In this document: positions 46,801 through 54,625 of the stretch, in pieces
Numbering within the stretch: the stretch's first letter is position 1
Layout of the letters: every line of letters begins with the position of its first letter
Assembly: GCA_037200385.1 (NCBI GenBank)
Contig: JBBCGL010000001.1
Span: 4,944,786-5,008,785 of the forward strand
Direction: 5' to 3'
DNA length: 64,000 nucleotides
From: Rhizomicrobium sp.
Lineage (GTDB): Bacteria; Pseudomonadota; Alphaproteobacteria; Micropepsales; Micropepsaceae
The notes under the pieces: model-generated
The model's database searches: none
What the model was told of the DNA's origin: nothing
The model's input: only the letters and a program-made list of their open reading frames with translations
Position numbers and translations under genes: made by a program

Positions 46801-47193
46801 TTTTTGCAAGAACTCAAAGGCGGTGGCTCCTGGCTAATGACCGAGGACCAATACTATTTGTATGCAAAAGACGCTGCGTTCGTTGGCCGGCAGGATGGCC
46901 AGTTTTTGACATCCGCCCGGCAGATGAACGAGCTCATCGATGCGACGGGCGGTGATCCTGCTCTTCTTGGAGAGAAGCTAGGAGTATCGAGTTGGTCGTC
47001 GGATACGCCGCTGGTGCGCATAGATATACCTGATCCGCTTAGCTTCAATCCCCGGCTTCCCGACAGTGCGCTATCGGGGGCAAATACGCTGTTCGAGCCA
47101 GGTGGATTGACATCGGGCGGAGCGCCAGAAGTCGCTATTGATCCTGTGCCTGGCAGCCAAATTTGGGCCACGCCTCTGCGGCCCCATCGATAA
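43816..47193 (+). CDS. Orphan RHS tail with LysM and GAN/PGG-type toxin domain
   Basis: The RHS frame is open from 43645 (FGRTVAKTDFGGN); GTG 43816 is the first plausible start. It carries many YD repeats, LysM (about 45148-45310), the GPMSTFAAS-class linker, DTIGQTIG, a DEGFFGWLGDEISTGWHALV segment also present before the NNPGN toxin, and ETVVVEGA (about 46387). The last 125 residues (GGSWLMTEDQYYLYAKD, GRQDGQFLTSARQM, SGANTLFEPGGLTSGGAPEV, IDPVPGS) match a C-terminal domain I recall at the end of several RHS/CDI-type proteins. I cannot assign its activity. Confidence 0.8.
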   Translation: MAGTGGDPGYRVYYTDWTGESFAYDANGNRTRETTTGYHNVDNDSGEAGLPKYQPGLRTTTAEDATVTWDALNRMTNFSDTGANLALPPTTIAWEYDLNSNIRYMTASYQAADGSGTTAQTYWYKYDAMNRFVTTKGTLTGARGSGSITVGTGSVISYDAAGHRATVTDASSAEVYSYTADGYLAQVTIGGVLRAKYALDASGRALAYSEYNAAGTSVVYSRTAVYDAVSNVTSDSVTTVRTDGTYVAASTYSYGTPVYHAGTFSYSFDGAYQGVVSQIVTTNTKNGSAQPTSEADYFYDWRDSAVEGTESYTANTAVSAPVANYSGYNYGLGGRLQSVVIDDGHPRTITFGTNIEGQILSRAENDNVGGTVDQYERHFYFDGMALGDVSNNGTSDTDYAASIAAHIAVPGSGNLRGGATVAMPYADFDQSYDPVNGITYAGAPSHYTAQDGDTLAGIAAMVWGDASLWYLIADANGLSSPGDSLTAGTDLILPNKVVNLHNNAGTFKVYDPNEAIGDTAPTVPKQPKHDNGCGVLGQVLLAVVAIVVAAVTYGALAGPMSTFAASTLGLDAGVVSSTTAAVAGTASAVAVGSDAAIAGAVMAGAIGGVAGSVISQGVGLATGIQNSFNWNAVGLAAIGGAIGGGLGPNALDAFGGATGSSFVNAALRGVAGGILTEGIGVATGLQKKFDWTGVAAAGIGAGVGEYIGDLIGSRFNTGGSLDLGSPAANQAAVRFVSGMAGDIANAATRTLINGSDFGDNLIAALPDTIGQTIGNSIAGQIAGSGATDDDPYASERASWVRFAGPGAAPPKQDEGFFGWLGDEISTGWHALVSGGETIVNDASEAFGGGPVFDDPNVETVVVEGARMNQSRPSPTSWFNGLGNLITEGLAREGKNEIAQANAQAAVAQHIRSYLRAPSGLKTIDAMALSGGDPIVMANTIKAFPETAQPRMMSHGEVIGNTTTVALTVVPAVSTLSSEVLIGSRILVGSTEIEPAFLQELKGGGSWLMTEDQYYLYAKDAAFVGRQDGQFLTSARQMNELIDATGGDPALLGEKLGVSSWSSDTPLVRIDIPDPLSFNPRLPDSALSGANTLFEPGGLTSGGAPEVAIDPVPGSQIWATPLRPHR

Positions 47194-47205
47194 CGAGGAA
47201 TGTAG

Positions 47206-47685
47206 ATGGCCGACCCAAAGCCAAGGCAAATTGTTGAAAGCGCACTATCAGCTAGTGCCCTTTACGACCTCATTCTCGGCCGAGCACCATATAGATATTT
47301 GCCGGTTGGATCGCCCGCGCCAGGCGAGACGGACTTGTCGATCTTGCTGGCCGCTCTCTATGACGAGGTGAAGGTGCTTGATAGAGAACGCCTTCGGGTC
47401 GTCTACGAAACCGCGCTCAACAGAGCCTTGGAAACCGAAGAAGGGATCGGGCCGGTTGCGTATGCTGTAGTGTTTGAAGCCTTGCGGAAAGCTAGGAACC
47501 GCGCACCAATGAACATTGCATTGAGCGAATTAGCAGAAAAACTCAGGCGCTCGATCGAGCTACACCGTGACACGCTCGGCCGTGACTTCTCGGGTGCAGG
47601 GCGTGGATGGACGAACGGCTGGCTCGGCGAGCTTGAGCGTCTTAGCAGGCTCTCACAGGAGCTGGAGGGACCATCGTTCGCGTAA
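47206..47685 (+). CDS. Cytoplasmic immunity candidate for the GAN/PGG-type toxin
   Basis: The 159-residue helical product begins MADPKPRQIVESALS, with no export signal. It starts 12 bases after the toxin stop, with a GAGGAATG ribosome-binding region. Repeated Leu/Arg-rich helices (LRVVYETALNRALE, ALSELAEKLRRSIE) suggest an all-alpha fold. A cytoplasmic partner implies that the toxin acts inside the cell. No family is recognised. Confidence 0.74.
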   Translation: MADPKPRQIVESALSASALYDLILGRAPYRYLPVGSPAPGETDLSILLAALYDEVKVLDRERLRVVYETALNRALETEEGIGPVAYAVVFEALRKARNRAPMNIALSELAEKLRRSIELHRDTLGRDFSGAGRGWTNGWLGELERLSRLSQELEGPSFA

Positions 47686-47741
47686 GCTGGCGCTGATCGA
47701 GCGGCTTCACCCGCACCTATCACTACGACGTCGACGGCCGC

Positions 47742-50700
47742 ATGCTGGTGAGCCAGTATGCCCGCGCCGCGTGGGACGGCAGCAGCACGACCGAGGCCGA
47801 TCTCTTCCACTACGATGCGCTGGGGCGCCTCGATTTCCAGGAGAAGGGCACGCTGAGCGGCGGCGCCTGGGTGACGACCGGCAGCGACAAGCAGACGCTG
47901 CAATACAATGCCTGGGGCGAGGTCGTCGGCAAGGGCGTCAACGGCCTGACGCAGGAGAGCTTCACCTACGACAATGCCGGCCGCGTCACCCGATCCACCG
48001 CGGGCGACGGCACGGTCAAGTTCTATCTCTATGACGGCAATGGCGACCAGACCGCGCTGATCACCTCCGACGGCACCGCGCTGGCGGGCGGCTATAGCTG
48101 GTCGACCATCACCCAGGCGCAGGTGCTCTCGCTGCTCACCAGCGCCGGCACCGCCAATATCGGATCGGTGAACGTCGCCGGCATGGTGCTGACCTTCACG
48201 ACCTATGACGCGCGCGACATGGCGCTCTCGACCGTCGCGCCGTTCCGCAAGCTCAGCGCCGCCGGCGCCGCCGTCACCATCACCCAGAGCCAGACCTACA
48301 ACGCCTTCGGCGAGATCTGGACCCAGACCGACGCCAACGGCCATGTCACGACCTACACCTACAACACCATGGGCAAGGTTATCGCGACGGCGCTGCCCGC
48401 CGTCACCTGGACCGACGAGACCGGCCTGGTGCACAGCGCCGCGTCGCCCACCACCCATGCCTATTACGACGCCTCGGGCCGCGTCGTGGCGACGGTCGAC
48501 GCCAACGGCAATGAGAGCACGCGCCTGCTGCTCTCGGGCACCGGCCACAACGGCGACGACGCGCTCACGGTCAAGGAGCACGATCCCGACGGTAGCCTCT
48601 GGATCTCGAGCTACGACGTCAACCGCGACCTCAAGACCAAATCCACCAATGGCGTCAACTCCGCGGTCAACGAGACCTTCGCCTACGACGCGATGGACCG
48701 CCTGATCACAGTGACCCATCCGGCGCGTTCCTCAGACGGCACACAGCTCGTCGACCACTACACCTATGACGGCCTCGGCGAGAGGCTGACGCATTGGAAC
48801 AGCCAGCTCACATCGAGTTATGCCGAGACGACGGCTTACGACTTGCAGGGCCGGGTGATCCGCACGGCCGACTTCGACGGCCATGTCACGACCTACGCCT
48901 ACTCCTGGCAAGCCGGTGCGGCGACCGCGGGGCTGGCGACCTTCGGCGGCTGGGAAAAGGACACGGCGGTCTGGACATCCGGCACCGCGACCGTCGCCGG
49001 CATCACCGCGTCGGAAACGGACGATTATTTCGGCCGGGTGATCGGCAAGACGGACGAGGGCGGCAACACGATCAGCTACACCTACGATGCCGCCGGGCGG
49101 CAGATCACCGCGCTCAGTTCCTATTCGACCGGCAACGCGCCGATCAACACGACCTGGTTCAACACCGGTCTCATCGCGCAGGTCGCGGAGGGGAAGGTCG
49201 ATGGCCTTGTTCCCGTCCGTTATGTCACGGCCTACAGCTACGACGCCGACGGCAACAAGCTTTCGGAGACTCTCGACCAGATCACCACGAAGCGCCAGGT
49301 CGATGAGCGCGGGACGACCTACTATACGGTGGACGCCAACTACGAAAACGCCACCATGACCTGGGATGCGGACAACCGCATGACCGAGTACAAGGATTTG
49401 CAGACCGGCGGCGGCGACAACAGCGCGACGGCGGCGCCGGTGACGGTCGACTACGCCTACGACCTCAACGGCAATGTCCGCCGGGTGCAGAGCTGGCACG
49501 ACATGCTCGACGACAGCGGCGGGGCGACGCTGGCGAGCGGGGTGCAGTATCACGACGATTACTGGTACGCCTACGATTCGATGAACCGCTTCACCATCTC
49601 GATGGGAACAAATCCCGGCGGCGGAACCATCGGCACCGGCGGCGCGACCACCGCCGTCATGACCTACAACCATGACGGCACGCGCGCGACGATGAGCGAT
49701 GCCAACGAGACCGACACCTATACCTACACGGAAGACGGCCTGCTCAGCCAGGTGAGCACGGTGCTGAAGAGCGGCGGCGGCACGGACCATGCGGTCTACC
49801 ATTACGACGCGATGGGCCGCACGACGGAGTATGACGAGTTCGATCCGGCGATCAGCGGCAGCACGTCGGTGGCGAGCTACACGCACCTGACGACCTATGA
49901 CCGGGCGTCCTATCTGACGAGCGACACGACGATGACCGAGCGTGGGACCGGCTCGTCGCAGACGACGACGACGCAGGTGTCGAGCTACAGCTACAACATC
50001 ACGGTGGGCGGCTCGAGCGTGTGGGACGGCGGGCTGGTGACCGACGTGACGGGGTCGCTGACCGTCGTGCCGCATAGCGGCTCGTCGACCACGACCTATA
50101 GCGACACGGCCTATGGCTATGTGTGGTTCGACACGGCGCAGCAGGACACGATCGAGAGCAAGACCTGGTCGGATGCGGGCCACACTCACCTGACGCAGGA
50201 CTACACCAGCACCTATCACTACGACGCCAACGGCCATCTGCAGTGGGTCGACATCGCCGACGGGACGCCGCGGACCTATCAGTACATCACCGACGCGTCG
50301 GGCCAGATCCTGCGCCGCAGCATGAGCAACGGCACCTCGGGCACCGCCGTCGGGCCGCACGACATCCGCTACTTCGCGGACGGGACGCAGGTCGGCGAGA
50401 TCACCAATGACGGGGCGACCAGCTTCGACTACGCCGCCCAGATGGCCGACCGCGCCACGCTGCAGCCGACCGTGCCGAGCGTGTTCCACAACGGCGCGAG
50501 CACGGGCACGCCCTACGCCAACTTCGACCAGAGCTACGATCCGATCAACGGCTACGAGCAGACCTCGGCCGGCTCGATGTACACGGTGGTCGACGGCGAC
50601 AGCCTGCAGTCCATCGCCGCGATGGTGTGGGGCGACGGCTCGATGTGGTACCTGATCGCCGACGCCAACGGGCTGAGCGCGTCGGACACGCTGGTCGCGG

Positions 50701-51260
50701 GGATGACGCTCAAGATCCCCAACAAGGTCGTCAACGTCCACAACAACAGCACCACCTTCCAGGTCTACGACCCCAACCAGGCCGTCGGCGACACCATGCC
50801 GACCATGCCAAAGCCCAAGGCCCATAATGGCTGCGGTGTGCTGGGACAGATATTGCTCGCGGTGGTCGCCATCGCGGTGACCTGGTTCACGGCGGGCCTG
50901 ACCTCCGGGTTCATCGGCTCGACCCTGATCGGCATGGGGGTGGGCTCTACGGCATGGCGCTGGGCGACGTCTCCAACAACGGCACCTCCGACACCGATTA
51001 CGCGGTATTGGGCGCGTGCCCGATCTTCGCTAATCAATCCTGAGACGCGCGCGCGCAGCCGCGTCGTCGACGCGCTGCAATGCGACCTGGGCATCGGCGC
51101 CCTCGGCCACGATCGAGACCAGCCGGTCCTCGTTGGCCTCCGGAAGCGTGACGGCTTCGCCGGGCTCCTTCAGGATGAACACATCCGTCACGCCGGCGAG
51201 CGTCCGCAACTCCGCTTCGTTTTCCAGACCGAGAAAACGTCCCGCGCGCGGCGCCGATAG
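47742..51260 (+). CDS. Orphan RHS/LysM fragment that has lost its toxin (chimeric)
   Basis: RHS homology starts at 47703 (GFTRTYHYDVDGR). The first part matches the full-length gene (4402 onward); from about 48590 it diverges to a second RHS lineage. LysM lies at about 50577-50740 (VVDGDSLQSIAAMVWGDGSM), then the start of a linker (CGVLGQILLAVVAIAV). At about 50950 the frame jumps into a 53-base piece of another YD region read in the wrong frame. It continues as antisense noise over the ATP-grasp gene to 51260. The last 105 residues are therefore not real, and no immunity gene follows. It is best treated as a pseudogene or a reservoir of RHS sequence. Confidence 0.7.
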   Translation: MLVSQYARAAWDGSSTTEADLFHYDALGRLDFQEKGTLSGGAWVTTGSDKQTLQYNAWGEVVGKGVNGLTQESFTYDNAGRVTRSTAGDGTVKFYLYDGNGDQTALITSDGTALAGGYSWSTITQAQVLSLLTSAGTANIGSVNVAGMVLTFTTYDARDMALSTVAPFRKLSAAGAAVTITQSQTYNAFGEIWTQTDANGHVTTYTYNTMGKVIATALPAVTWTDETGLVHSAASPTTHAYYDASGRVVATVDANGNESTRLLLSGTGHNGDDALTVKEHDPDGSLWISSYDVNRDLKTKSTNGVNSAVNETFAYDAMDRLITVTHPARSSDGTQLVDHYTYDGLGERLTHWNSQLTSSYAETTAYDLQGRVIRTADFDGHVTTYAYSWQAGAATAGLATFGGWEKDTAVWTSGTATVAGITASETDDYFGRVIGKTDEGGNTISYTYDAAGRQITALSSYSTGNAPINTTWFNTGLIAQVAEGKVDGLVPVRYVTAYSYDADGNKLSETLDQITTKRQVDERGTTYYTVDANYENATMTWDADNRMTEYKDLQTGGGDNSATAAPVTVDYAYDLNGNVRRVQSWHDMLDDSGGATLASGVQYHDDYWYAYDSMNRFTISMGTNPGGGTIGTGGATTAVMTYNHDGTRATMSDANETDTYTYTEDGLLSQVSTVLKSGGGTDHAVYHYDAMGRTTEYDEFDPAISGSTSVASYTHLTTYDRASYLTSDTTMTERGTGSSQTTTTQVSSYSYNITVGGSSVWDGGLVTDVTGSLTVVPHSGSSTTTYSDTAYGYVWFDTAQQDTIESKTWSDAGHTHLTQDYTSTYHYDANGHLQWVDIADGTPRTYQYITDASGQILRRSMSNGTSGTAVGPHDIRYFADGTQVGEITNDGATSFDYAAQMADRATLQPTVPSVFHNGASTGTPYANFDQSYDPINGYEQTSAGSMYTVVDGDSLQSIAAMVWGDGSMWYLIADANGLSASDTLVAGMTLKIPNKVVNVHNNSTTFQVYDPNQAVGDTMPTMPKPKAHNGCGVLGQILLAVVAIAVTWFTAGLTSGFIGSTLIGMGVGSTAWRWATSPTTAPPTPITRYWARARSSLINPETRARSRVVDALQCDLGIGALGHDRDQPVLVGLRKRDGFAGLLQDEHIRHAGERPQLRFVFQTEKTSRARRR
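50951..51003 (+). pseudogene. 53-base RHS fragment at the edge of the array
   Basis: GGCATGGCGCTGGGCGACGT and following bases match the conserved GMALGDVSNNGTSDTDYA coding segment present in every full tail here (for example 37805). It marks the right boundary of the RHS array, directly before the convergent ATP-grasp gene. Confidence 0.7.
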
Positions 51261-52265
51261 GTAGCGGATGGCCGCTCCCTTCGCGAACTTAGGGGTCCAG
51301 GGCGCGGCTTCCCCAAGCGCGATGTCGATGACGTGTTGCACCGGATTGTTGCCGGTGGCGATCTCCACCAGATGACTGCCGATCTTCCCGCCGGCCAATC
51401 GCGGGTTCACCTCGATGATCTTCACGCCGGAGGGGGCGATCCGGCATTCGGTGTGGATCACGCCGCAGGTGACGTCCAGCGCATCGAGGCAGTCGGACAC
51501 TCCGGCGTAGATGAGGCCCACATCCGCAGCCTCGAACGGGAAGCAATGCGCCGCTTCGACGAAATGCCCCCGCTCGACGCCGGTCAATGTCTTGCCCGTG
51601 ACGCCGATAAGCTGACGGCCGCCGCGATATGGCTGGACGGTCTCGACGCTGACCTCCATGCCCAGAATGAGGGCTTCGACCAGAAAGCCGTCTTCCAGCT
51701 TCTGCTTCGCCGAATTCGTCGTCCACGATGTCGACCATGTCCAATAGTCGCGCAACTGGGACTCGGTTTCGATGCGCTTGACGCAGTTTCCGTTGTTGTT
51801 GTTCAGGGGTTTCGCCACGCAGGGAACGCCGACCTCCAGCAAGGCGCGGGAAACGTCCTCCTCCGCGATCACGCGGAGATATCTGGGGTTCAGATGCGGG
51901 TGGCGGCGCTGGAGCAACTCGCGCATACGATACTTGTTCCTGGCGTTCATGGCGCCCTCGAACGTCAAGCCTGGAAGACCGAGGCGTTGGGCCGCCGCGG
52001 CCGCCTGCGGCACATGGAAGTCCGCGGTCGTCGTGATGCCGTGGAAAGGGTTCTCCCGGTGCAGCCGCGCGACCAGAGCGGTGAGCCGCGCCGGATCGTT
52101 GGTTTCGACGACGACGACCCGATCTCCCAGGTTCGGGATGTAGCGGTCATAGCTTCCCGGGTCGCGCGAGAGGAACGTCACCTGGTGTCCCGCGGCCTTG
52201 GCGAATTCGATCGCCAGCCGGCCCGCGCCGGTGATGCTCGCCTCGACGAATCCGATATGCGCCAT
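51030..52265 (-). CDS. ATP-grasp amino acid ligase
   Basis: The 411-residue protein begins MAHIGFVEASITGAGR. It has a Rossmann-like N-domain, an ATP-grasp core with a lysine in CVAKPLNNNNGNC and the metal site in HTECRIAPSGVKIIEVNPRL-type sequence (E and N of EVNPR). The fold is that of carboxylate-amine ligases such as L-amino acid ligases and carbamoyl-phosphate-synthase-like enzymes. It activates a carboxylate as acyl phosphate to form an amide. Its start codon overlaps the stop of the CHAT gene (TGATG), so the pair is coupled. Next to a hydrazine-forming gene set it is a natural candidate to join the hydrazino acid to another amino acid. Confidence 0.88.
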   Translation of the reverse strand: MAHIGFVEASITGAGRLAIEFAKAAGHQVTFLSRDPGSYDRYIPNLGDRVVVVETNDPARLTALVARLHRENPFHGITTTADFHVPQAAAAAQRLGLPGLTFEGAMNARNKYRMRELLQRRHPHLNPRYLRVIAEEDVSRALLEVGVPCVAKPLNNNNGNCVKRIETESQLRDYWTWSTSWTTNSAKQKLEDGFLVEALILGMEVSVETVQPYRGGRQLIGVTGKTLTGVERGHFVEAAHCFPFEAADVGLIYAGVSDCLDALDVTCGVIHTECRIAPSGVKIIEVNPRLAGGKIGSHLVEIATGNNPVQHVIDIALGEAAPWTPKFAKGAAIRYLSAPRAGRFLGLENEAELRTLAGVTDVFILKEPGEAVTLPEANEDRLVSIVAEGADAQVALQRVDDAAARARLRID

Positions 52266-53953
52266 CAGCGGGCCTCGGCGGCCCGGGCGTCCGGCGCATC
52301 GGGGGCGCCGGAACCATGTGCGGCCGGAACGAAGATCGTTCGATATTCGAAGTGGACGAACCCGGGCCCGATACGGCCGGCGACGACAATGACCCGCCCG
52401 CGGAAGGGCAGTTCGTCGACCGGAAACGACACGCGCCCGCCGGCCGCGGGCCATGCGACGGGCGCCATGGCGGCGGTCCGATGAATGAAAAAAGTGCCGA
52501 GCTCGTGTTGCGCCAGGGGACCGGCATCGACCGTGATGGCTGGTCCGGCGAGCCTGGCCTTGATTTTTCCGGCACCGCGGGCGCCGATCCATTCGCGCAG
52601 CGTGCCGCGAACGCAGCAGTCTTCCCGGGTGACGGCCAGCATGCCGCGCTCGACCGGCTTATAGACGTGGCGCAGGACCAGCGAAGTCTTCGGCCCGGAG
52701 CCGCAGCGCCGCGAGACGCGCGCCAGCGAGATCGGTGCGTAGCATGTCTCGAGCCAGCGCACCGTCTGAATCCTGTTCCGAAGGTCCCGCAGGAGCGAAG
52801 CGAGCAAAGCGGCGACGGCATCCCGTCCACTCCGAAGGGCATCGTCGATATCGGCTGCGGTCAGGGATTGCGAGACTTGGCCGTGACCGACCGGCAAGAC
52901 ATAGCGCAACGTCCTCTTGTATCGGTCATGGCTCGCCTGGAGATCTTCGGATGGCTGAAACCAGCTCGTGACCGTGTGGGCCAGTCGCCCGGCCGATGCG
53001 ATGTCGCCGCACGCCGCCCGGACTTCGTCCTTGTCCTTGCCAGCGGCGCCCATCCCCATCCGCACCCGGCGTGCCGGCTGCCTCTGCGCCTTGAGGGTCG
53101 GATCCGCCATCGCCTGGTAGGGCGGGATGACGACACCGGATGCGACGGCGGCCAGATTGATGTTGCGGATCACCCGTCCCAGCGGCGCGCCCGACAGGAG
53201 GCCTTCCGCGAACAGACGCGGCGCTTCCAAACTCGTATGCAGGTTGCGAAACGCCCCGATGATCATGCTGCCCCGAGAATAGAGCGTGGCCGAAAGCGAA
53301 TGCGCCATGGGCACGGTCGAATCCCCCAATCGCAAGGACGCGCACGAGTTGAGAAACACGAGCGGGCTGCGCAGTTCGCGCGGATCGACAATGGGCCCCG
53401 GCAGCCGCGCGTCGGGATCGGTACTCAGCCACAGGGAGCCGAACTGGACGCAATATTCCGCGCCATGACCGGTAATGGCCAACGCCACCGGGGAACGGTC
53501 GTCTCTCGCCAGCTCCCAGGCTTCAAGATCCGTGCAGGGCAGGACCTTGCCGCGCCGAACGAGGAGATTGCCCGTCGGCTGGACAAGCACGATATCGGGT
53601 TGGGCGCGCCACCGGCTTATGTCGAGGGGCGGCGTTTCGGACGGAAGATCGACCGGCACCACCGCGACCGAGCGTCCGTCACCACCGAGGCTCCAGTCGG
53701 CAAGGGCGAGCTGAACGCCGGTCGTCAACTCGCGCCACAGCCCATGGAAGACGAACGCTCCGCCGACTACCGATTCCAATGTCTCGAGAATCTGTCGGTT
53801 CGGATTCAGCTCGCGGCCGTTGCGTTCGCCACGACGTGGCGTTCCGAACAGAGAGGCGCCTCTGCTGACGATGGCAGATGGCGATCTGCCTCTCTGTCCG
53901 TGCGACCTGCCGTTTCTCTGCAGTCGAGAAGCGTCAACGTGGGTCGCGATCAT
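52265..53953 (-). CDS. CHAT/caspase-like protein
   Basis: The 562-residue protein has the caspase-type dyad pattern: H163 in AITGHGAEY and C204 in VFLNSCASL. This is followed by the typical MAHSLSATLYSRGSMIIGAF segment of CHAT and gingipain/caspase-like folds. The C-terminal half (about 300-562) shows no domain I recognise; its end is beta-rich (GRVSFPVDELPFRGRVIVVAG). It lies between a small helical peptide gene and an ATP-grasp gene. Possible roles are processing of a peptide or control of the pathway. The ATG at 53953 has a weak AAAGGA site, so the start may be further in. Confidence 0.7.
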   Translation of the reverse strand: MIATHVDASRLQRNGRSHGQRGRSPSAIVSRGASLFGTPRRGERNGRELNPNRQILETLESVVGGAFVFHGLWRELTTGVQLALADWSLGGDGRSVAVVPVDLPSETPPLDISRWRAQPDIVLVQPTGNLLVRRGKVLPCTDLEAWELARDDRSPVALAITGHGAEYCVQFGSLWLSTDPDARLPGPIVDPRELRSPLVFLNSCASLRLGDSTVPMAHSLSATLYSRGSMIIGAFRNLHTSLEAPRLFAEGLLSGAPLGRVIRNINLAAVASGVVIPPYQAMADPTLKAQRQPARRVRMGMGAAGKDKDEVRAACGDIASAGRLAHTVTSWFQPSEDLQASHDRYKRTLRYVLPVGHGQVSQSLTAADIDDALRSGRDAVAALLASLLRDLRNRIQTVRWLETCYAPISLARVSRRCGSGPKTSLVLRHVYKPVERGMLAVTREDCCVRGTLREWIGARGAGKIKARLAGPAITVDAGPLAQHELGTFFIHRTAAMAPVAWPAAGGRVSFPVDELPFRGRVIVVAGRIGPGFVHFEYRTIFVPAAHGSGAPDAPDARAAEAR

Positions 53954-53971
53954 GTCCTTTCGCGGCGCGCT

Positions 53972-54133
53972 TCAGAGCTGGACCGCCGCAATCAAGGACG
54001 TTACGCGTTCGATCCGGCGAGACAGATCCTGCACCTGGCTCTCGGAAACCTTCACCCGTATCTCTTCGAGCTCTTTTTTGGCGTCGCGCAGCTTCTGTTT
54101 GTGCTCGGCGCTCAATTGGGACACAGCAGTCAT
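53972..54133 (-). CDS. Small coiled-coil peptide
   Basis: The 53-residue peptide begins MTAVSQLSAEHKQK and continues with heptad-like helices (LRDAKKELEEIRVKV, VQDLSRRIERVTSL). GGAGGG lies 4 bases before this ATG on the minus strand, which favours it over ATGs at 54145 and 54187. It is the first gene of the operon with the CHAT protein, 18 bases upstream of it. It could be a binding partner, a substrate of the protease-like protein or a scaffold. It has no cysteine or Gly-Gly leader motif. Confidence 0.55.
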   Translation of the reverse strand: MTAVSQLSAEHKQKLRDAKKELEEIRVKVSESQVQDLSRRIERVTSLIAAVQL

Positions 54134-54625
54134 CGAACCCTCCATCTGGCTTGCTAGGTTTTGGAAACGTTCTCTCAACACGAGCAACCGAACATATCAC
54201 GATAAAACATTCGGACAATATATATTTTATTTCTCCAAGTGTTGGAAGACGAATGCGAAGTAATTACTACTTTTATAACATGCGGTTATTGTGCATCGTG
54301 TCCCGTCGATAGGCATCGACGGTCTTGCAGATTTCGGCGCTCGCAAAGACCCGCCACTATATAGAATTGTCTCTCGACCGGATTAAGCGATACAGTCGTT
54401 TAAAGATATAGAAGGATATGCTTCCCAGCGTATATTTTATATTCACTTCGATAAGAGAAGATAGTTGCGTATTTTGAAAGAAAAGCTGCCAGACCTGGAA
54501 AATCACATTTGCCAAGCCTTTTTATTTGTCGGTACAATCTTCAAAGGAATGACCGACAATATCGCGCGCCTACACTTCAGTAAGCCATTTGTTGATTGGC
54601 AGAGTGAAATGGTCAGGGGCTTTGA
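54134..54625. promoter_or_regulatory. AT-rich divergent control region of the biosynthetic cluster
   Basis: Nearly 500 bases separate the two divergent operons. The centre (54190-54500) is strikingly AT-rich for this genome, with runs such as ATATATTTTATTT (near 54222) and GTATATTTTATATTC (near 54432). It probably holds promoters for both operons, and the composition suggests acquired DNA open to H-NS-like silencing. I cannot place exact -35/-10 boxes with confidence. An 80-codon TTG-started frame at 54465 is not convincing. Confidence 0.5.

Noticed and set aside
51030-52592. N-terminal extension of the ATP-grasp protein to 52592
   Set aside because: The extra 109 residues are an Arg-rich shifted reading of the CHAT gene; the ATG at 52265 overlapping its stop codon gives the proper N-domain start.
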